In this document: piece after piece, positions 5,318-8,096 of the stretch
How positions within the stretch are numbered: the stretch's first letter is position 1
Layout: every line of letters begins with the position of its first letter
DNA from: an uncultured Dyadobacter sp.
GTDB taxonomy: Bacteria > Bacteroidota > Bacteroidia > Cytophagales > Spirosomataceae
Assembly (NCBI RefSeq): GCF_946482605.1
Contig: NZ_CAMLSE010000069.1
Coordinates: 1 to 8,096, forward strand
Direction: 5' to 3'
DNA length: 8,096 bases
The notes under the pieces: model-generated
Databases searched by the model: none
What the model was told of the DNA's origin: nothing
What the model saw: only the letters and a program-made list of their open reading frames with translations
Program-made: the position numbers and the translations under genes

Positions 5318-6722
5318 GAGAAATGATGTTGAAATTGTCGATGTTTTTAAAGACGAAGGTTTCAGCGCAAGAAACTTTGACAGGCCCGATTTCAAGAGAC
5401 TATACCGCTTCATCGAAAAGCACCACAGAACAGTAGATCATTTGATCGTTTTTGCATTCGACAGATTCAGTCGTGACGCAGGGGAAGCCATCGTGGCAAT
5501 TAAAAAGCTGCAGCGTCAGTTTGCAATAAAAGTCGTCAGCGTCTCTGAGGGGGTCACATTCGATGCTGACGATCCCGGCAGCTTTTTCTACGCGGGACTA
5601 ATGCTCTTGAAAGGGGAAGATGAAATCATAAGAAACAAGGTCAGGATCAACCTGGGTATCTACACTGCAAAAAAAAAGCATGGTCGTTACCTTGGCGCTG
5701 CCCCATTCGGCTACCGGAACGAAAAAGATGAACACAGAAAGCCAATCATTGTTCCCGACTCGCAGAAAGCTGAAATAGTAAAAGTCATCTACAGGCAGTT
5801 TCTGACAGACGTTCCAATCTACCTGATCAGAAAACAAATTGTCCAGCTTGGTTTCAAACTGCAAGGCAACAGTGCTGTGCATAGGATATTGCAAAATCCG
5901 GTATACTGCGGTTTTCTTCGCGTGAAGGCCTACCGTGAATACCCGGAAGAGCTTGTAAAAGGGATACATGAACCGATTATAGACGAGCCTACCTGGCAAC
6001 AAGTCCAGGATCGCTTCAAACCCCGGCGGCCGCACGCGCAGGCTTCAACAGACCTGCCACTTCGCGGTGTGCTTAGGTGCCACTGCGGGCTTTACCTGAC
6101 CGGCGCCGCTTCCAGAGGTAAGGGAGGTAGTTACTATTTCTACTATAAGTGTAAAATCAGCGGCCATAACAACACCTCATCAGCAAAAGCTCATATGCAG
6201 TTTGATGCGATACTTCGGCAATTGCGTCTTCCGTCCCAACTAACCAGGGCCATCGAAAACGCTTCCTTCCAACTTTTTGAAGGCAAATTGAAAGCTCAGC
6301 GCCAATTACTAAAACTTAAGACTTCCGACTACAATGCTACACTGAACAAGCTGAGAAGTGTAGAAGAAAAATTCATTAACGATCAGATGTCATACGAAAC
6401 CTACTCGCACTGGCACTCAGACCTTTCCAATCATTCCAATGCATTAAAGCAAGAAATCGATAAACTCAGCAGCAATCAACATACGTTGTTTGACAGGTTT
6501 TCAAAGCAAATCCGACGGCTCGGCAGTGTGCTTGATTTGTATAGAAGAGCTGGGCTCACTCAGAAACATCAGATTGTAAAACTCTTATTTAACAACTGCC
6601 TGACTTATCAACAAAAGCGCTTTCACATTTCTTACGTTTTGCCCCTATTCGAAAAGCATTTAGACCAGATTAATGCAGGGGTTTTCCTGAGTGGTCAGCC
6701 AGCAAAACATGGCTTGCCATAG
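5223..6722 (+). CDS. Large serine recombinase (resolvase/invertase family site-specific recombinase)
   Basis: The 499-residue protein has the full large-serine-recombinase layout. Residues 1-150 are the catalytic resolvase domain. YLRIS at 7-11 gives Arg9 and the nucleophile Ser11, and FDRFSRD at 79-85 supplies Arg81 and Arg84. Residues about 155-265 match the recombinase DNA-binding domain (GRYLGAAPFGY, then HRILQNPVYCGFLRV, then EPTWQQVQ). A zinc-ribbon-like segment follows (RCHCG at 285-289, then YYKC ending at Cys310, then His315) with a short CxC first pair. About 350-420 is coiled coil. The enzyme cuts and rejoins DNA through Ser11-linked intermediates and would integrate, excise or invert a DNA segment. 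All key residues are present, so it is probably active. The ATG at 5223 is preferred because the catalytic motif follows at the usual distance and a promoter ends just before it. An A9 run at 5669-5677 falls at the junction between the catalytic and recombinase domains. It is likely the mobility gene of the island; its target site is unknown. Confidence 0.95.
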   Translation: MKTGIAYLRISNDRQSNHSIAGQQMMVQGWCERNDVEIVDVFKDEGFSARNFDRPDFKRLYRFIEKHHRTVDHLIVFAFDRFSRDAGEAIVAIKKLQRQFAIKVVSVSEGVTFDADDPGSFFYAGLMLLKGEDEIIRNKVRINLGIYTAKKKHGRYLGAAPFGYRNEKDEHRKPIIVPDSQKAEIVKVIYRQFLTDVPIYLIRKQIVQLGFKLQGNSAVHRILQNPVYCGFLRVKAYREYPEELVKGIHEPIIDEPTWQQVQDRFKPRRPHAQASTDLPLRGVLRCHCGLYLTGAASRGKGGSYYFYYKCKISGHNNTSSAKAHMQFDAILRQLRLPSQLTRAIENASFQLFEGKLKAQRQLLKLKTSDYNATLNKLRSVEEKFINDQMSYETYSHWHSDLSNHSNALKQEIDKLSSNQHTLFDRFSKQIRRLGSVLDLYRRAGLTQKHQIVKLLFNNCLTYQQKRFHISYVLPLFEKHLDQINAGVFLSGQPAKHGLP

Positions 6723-6776
6723 GCTTTAAAGGATTTTGTTTGGGCAGCTACGTATGAACGGCTTGGGCGGCCCCCC

Positions 6777-8009
6777 TCATGGTGCATTCGGATGCCTGGA
6801 CACGGAATAACCTTTTACATTTTTACCTTCAAGTAGTGCTCCCAACTGAAATGCGTCAGGTCCGCCGCTGAGGTCAATTTCCAACACATTCGTTGTTTTG
6901 TTGGCTGTGCTTTTCAGGAAACTGATGTATTTATTGCCCTCAATCAACGGGCGCTTTGCACTGTGGGCGTCTGATTTCGGAACGTTATACCTTGATACAG
7001 TTCCGGCACTTAGATCGATTTTAGCGAAAAAATAGTGATCGTTAGCGATATCGCCCCATCCTTTAATCCTGGTATCATCGAAGAGTATCGCCATGGCGGA
7101 TGTTCCATTCAGCTCATCCAGCTGCAATATATTTGTGGGCACGCCCAGCGCTTTGGTAAAGTCCAAAAAATAGGTTTCGTCGAATTTGGTCTCACCTTTT
7201 CTTATACGCAGAATACCGCCGTACATTTTGGAATCGGTTTTGGAGCCGACCAAGGCGCCCCGGCATGCGGCTATGTAAAGATCTCCGTCAGAGGTCGTTG
7301 AGAAACTATTGGTCGAATAGATGCCCAGTTCTGCATCTGTAACGTCGGTGGAGATCAATGTTGGGTTGGTCATACCGGGAAAATCAAAGGCTACCATATG
7401 AGCTCCCGGAGCAAAGTTGCCGTCGAAATCATAATACACCGTGCCCATCAGGAACTTACCTGCATGCAGTACGCCGTTTCCGACATTGGATTTCCAGCTT
7501 TTACCCGGCTTCTGCTCACGCGCGGGCAGGTCGAACTGGCCACTGCCCGAGATGACCATGTCGGGTATTCTAATCGTTAGCCACTTTACAGCGGGTTCGC
7601 CCCATTTGACGGGGTCCATGATCAGTAGAGTGCTGTCATTAACCAGATTTTGTGAATAGGCCCATTCGGCAACGTACTCACTGACAGCCAGCTCTGCTTT
7701 CTTAGCAATGCTGCCGTCGGTGTTGAATTGGTATTGATAATATTTCTTGTCTTGCTTACTGAAAAAATAGAAATATTTCCCAGAAGCAATCATACTGGTC
7801 GCATCCAGTCTCGTACCGATATTTTCGACCTGGAAGGCACCTTTTTCCAGATCTTTGACTGGCAGGGAGTAGCTTACACCGCCCGCATTGACGCCTAGCG
7901 AATAATGAACGTCAGAAATATCCCGCGCGCGCTCTTTTTTCCCACAGCAAATCACACCGATGGCACTGGCGATCAGCACAAGCGTAAGCTGCTGCACGTA
8001 TTTGAACAT
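6777..8009 (-). CDS. DUF4374-like surface lipoprotein (predicted beta-propeller)
   Basis: The ATG at 8009 gives 410 residues starting MFKYVQQLTLVLIASAIG, a good signal peptide ending VICC, with Cys21 or Cys22 as the lipidated residue. An upstream in-frame ATG at 8078 would add 23 residues and bury the signal, so 8009 is preferred. The mature part shows repeated short beta segments typical of a propeller and passages characteristic of DUF4374 proteins: GKYFYFFSKQDKKYYQYQF, later YGGILRIRKGETKFDETYFL, and a C-terminal GKNVKGYSVSRHP. The length is normal for that family. DUF4374 lipoproteins in Bacteroidota are usually encoded beside TonB-dependent receptors and PepSY-type proteins and are thought to take part in iron or siderophore uptake. 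Such partners would lie beyond the right edge and cannot be seen. The gene converges on the recombinase with a 54-bp gap and no clear terminator between them. It is probably resident chromosomal DNA rather than cargo. Confidence 0.82.
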   Translation of the reverse strand: MFKYVQQLTLVLIASAIGVICCGKKERARDISDVHYSLGVNAGGVSYSLPVKDLEKGAFQVENIGTRLDATSMIASGKYFYFFSKQDKKYYQYQFNTDGSIAKKAELAVSEYVAEWAYSQNLVNDSTLLIMDPVKWGEPAVKWLTIRIPDMVISGSGQFDLPAREQKPGKSWKSNVGNGVLHAGKFLMGTVYYDFDGNFAPGAHMVAFDFPGMTNPTLISTDVTDAELGIYSTNSFSTTSDGDLYIAACRGALVGSKTDSKMYGGILRIRKGETKFDETYFLDFTKALGVPTNILQLDELNGTSAMAILFDDTRIKGWGDIANDHYFFAKIDLSAGTVSRYNVPKSDAHSAKRPLIEGNKYISFLKSTANKTTNVLEIDLSGGPDAFQLGALLEGKNVKGYSVSRHPNAP

Positions 8010-8039
8010 CAATAGCGCAAAATTTATAGTTTTCGCCGC

Positions 8040-8057
8040 TCGGGCACCCTGGCCCGA
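8040..8057. repeat. 6-bp GC-rich hairpin upstream of the lipoprotein gene
   Basis: TCGGGC (8040-8045) and GCCCGA (8052-8057) form a perfect short hairpin about 30 bases upstream of the preferred lipoprotein start. It could lie in the leader or between genes of an operon entering from the right. No T-tract follows on either strand. Confidence 0.3.
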
Positions 8058-8096
8058 ACTGCGCTGCAAAATACACAATCGGACTATGAAAACCGG

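Noticed and set aside
5598..6035. 145-residue minus-strand ORF
   Set aside because: It is antisense to the conserved recombinase domain, whose plus-strand motifs are clear.
8010..8078. Longer start for the DUF4374-like lipoprotein
   Set aside because: It would place 23 mostly polar residues before a complete signal peptide. The ATG at 8009 gives a normal lipoprotein start.
8010..8096. Promoter for the lipoprotein gene
   Set aside because: TATAAATTTTG and GTATTTTG on the minus strand resemble the -7 box but are one base out of register and lack a good -33 partner.
1..8096. CRISPR array, tRNA or rRNA genes
   Set aside because: No regularly spaced repeats and no tRNA-like cloverleaf or rRNA-like stretch was noticed on either strand by eye.

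Overview
The window looks like accessory DNA from a Bacteroidota genome, probably a Cytophagales or Sphingobacteriales relative; the genus cannot be fixed from this sequence. The reasons are a Bacteroidota-type tyrosine integrase remnant, a DUF4374-like surface lipoprotein, weak or absent Shine-Dalgarno sequences, and two matches to the Bacteroidota promoter consensus (TTG, about 19-20 bases, TAnnTTTG). G+C is moderate, and the gaps between genes are AT-rich.

Layout, left to right. Bases 22-225 (minus strand) hold the decayed C-terminal part of a tyrosine recombinase. Bases 226-976 contain no convincing gene, but do carry an 18-bp palindrome, a strong terminator-like hairpin and one doubtful small minus-strand ORF. 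Bases 977-2512 (minus) encode a 511-residue protein of unknown family with a C-terminal leucine zipper. Across a 252-bp AT-rich divergent region, bases 2765-4679 (plus) form a two-gene operon overlapping by 8 bp. Its first gene encodes a secreted or lipid-anchored vWA-like protein with a complete MIDAS motif. Its second encodes a four-helix membrane protein with a cytoplasmic beta-rich C-terminal domain. The operon ends in a clear intrinsic terminator at 4697-4739. Bases 4740-5222 hold nested dyads, a possible small overlapping ORF and a consensus promoter. Bases 5223-6722 (plus) encode a complete large serine recombinase. Bases 6777-8009 (minus) encode a DUF4374-like lipoprotein, converging on the recombinase and probably belonging to the older chromosome.

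Interpretation. An unrecognised three-gene module (977-4679) sits between a dead tyrosine integrase and an intact serine recombinase, which is a typical setting for mobile cargo. The vWA protein (outside the inner membrane), the four-helix membrane protein and the divergent soluble protein have the layout of a transmembrane sensing or effector system with a divergently encoded partner. No enzymatic active site is recognised in any of the three, so a role in phage defence, envelope stress or element maintenance remains inference. This module is the best candidate for an undescribed system in the window.
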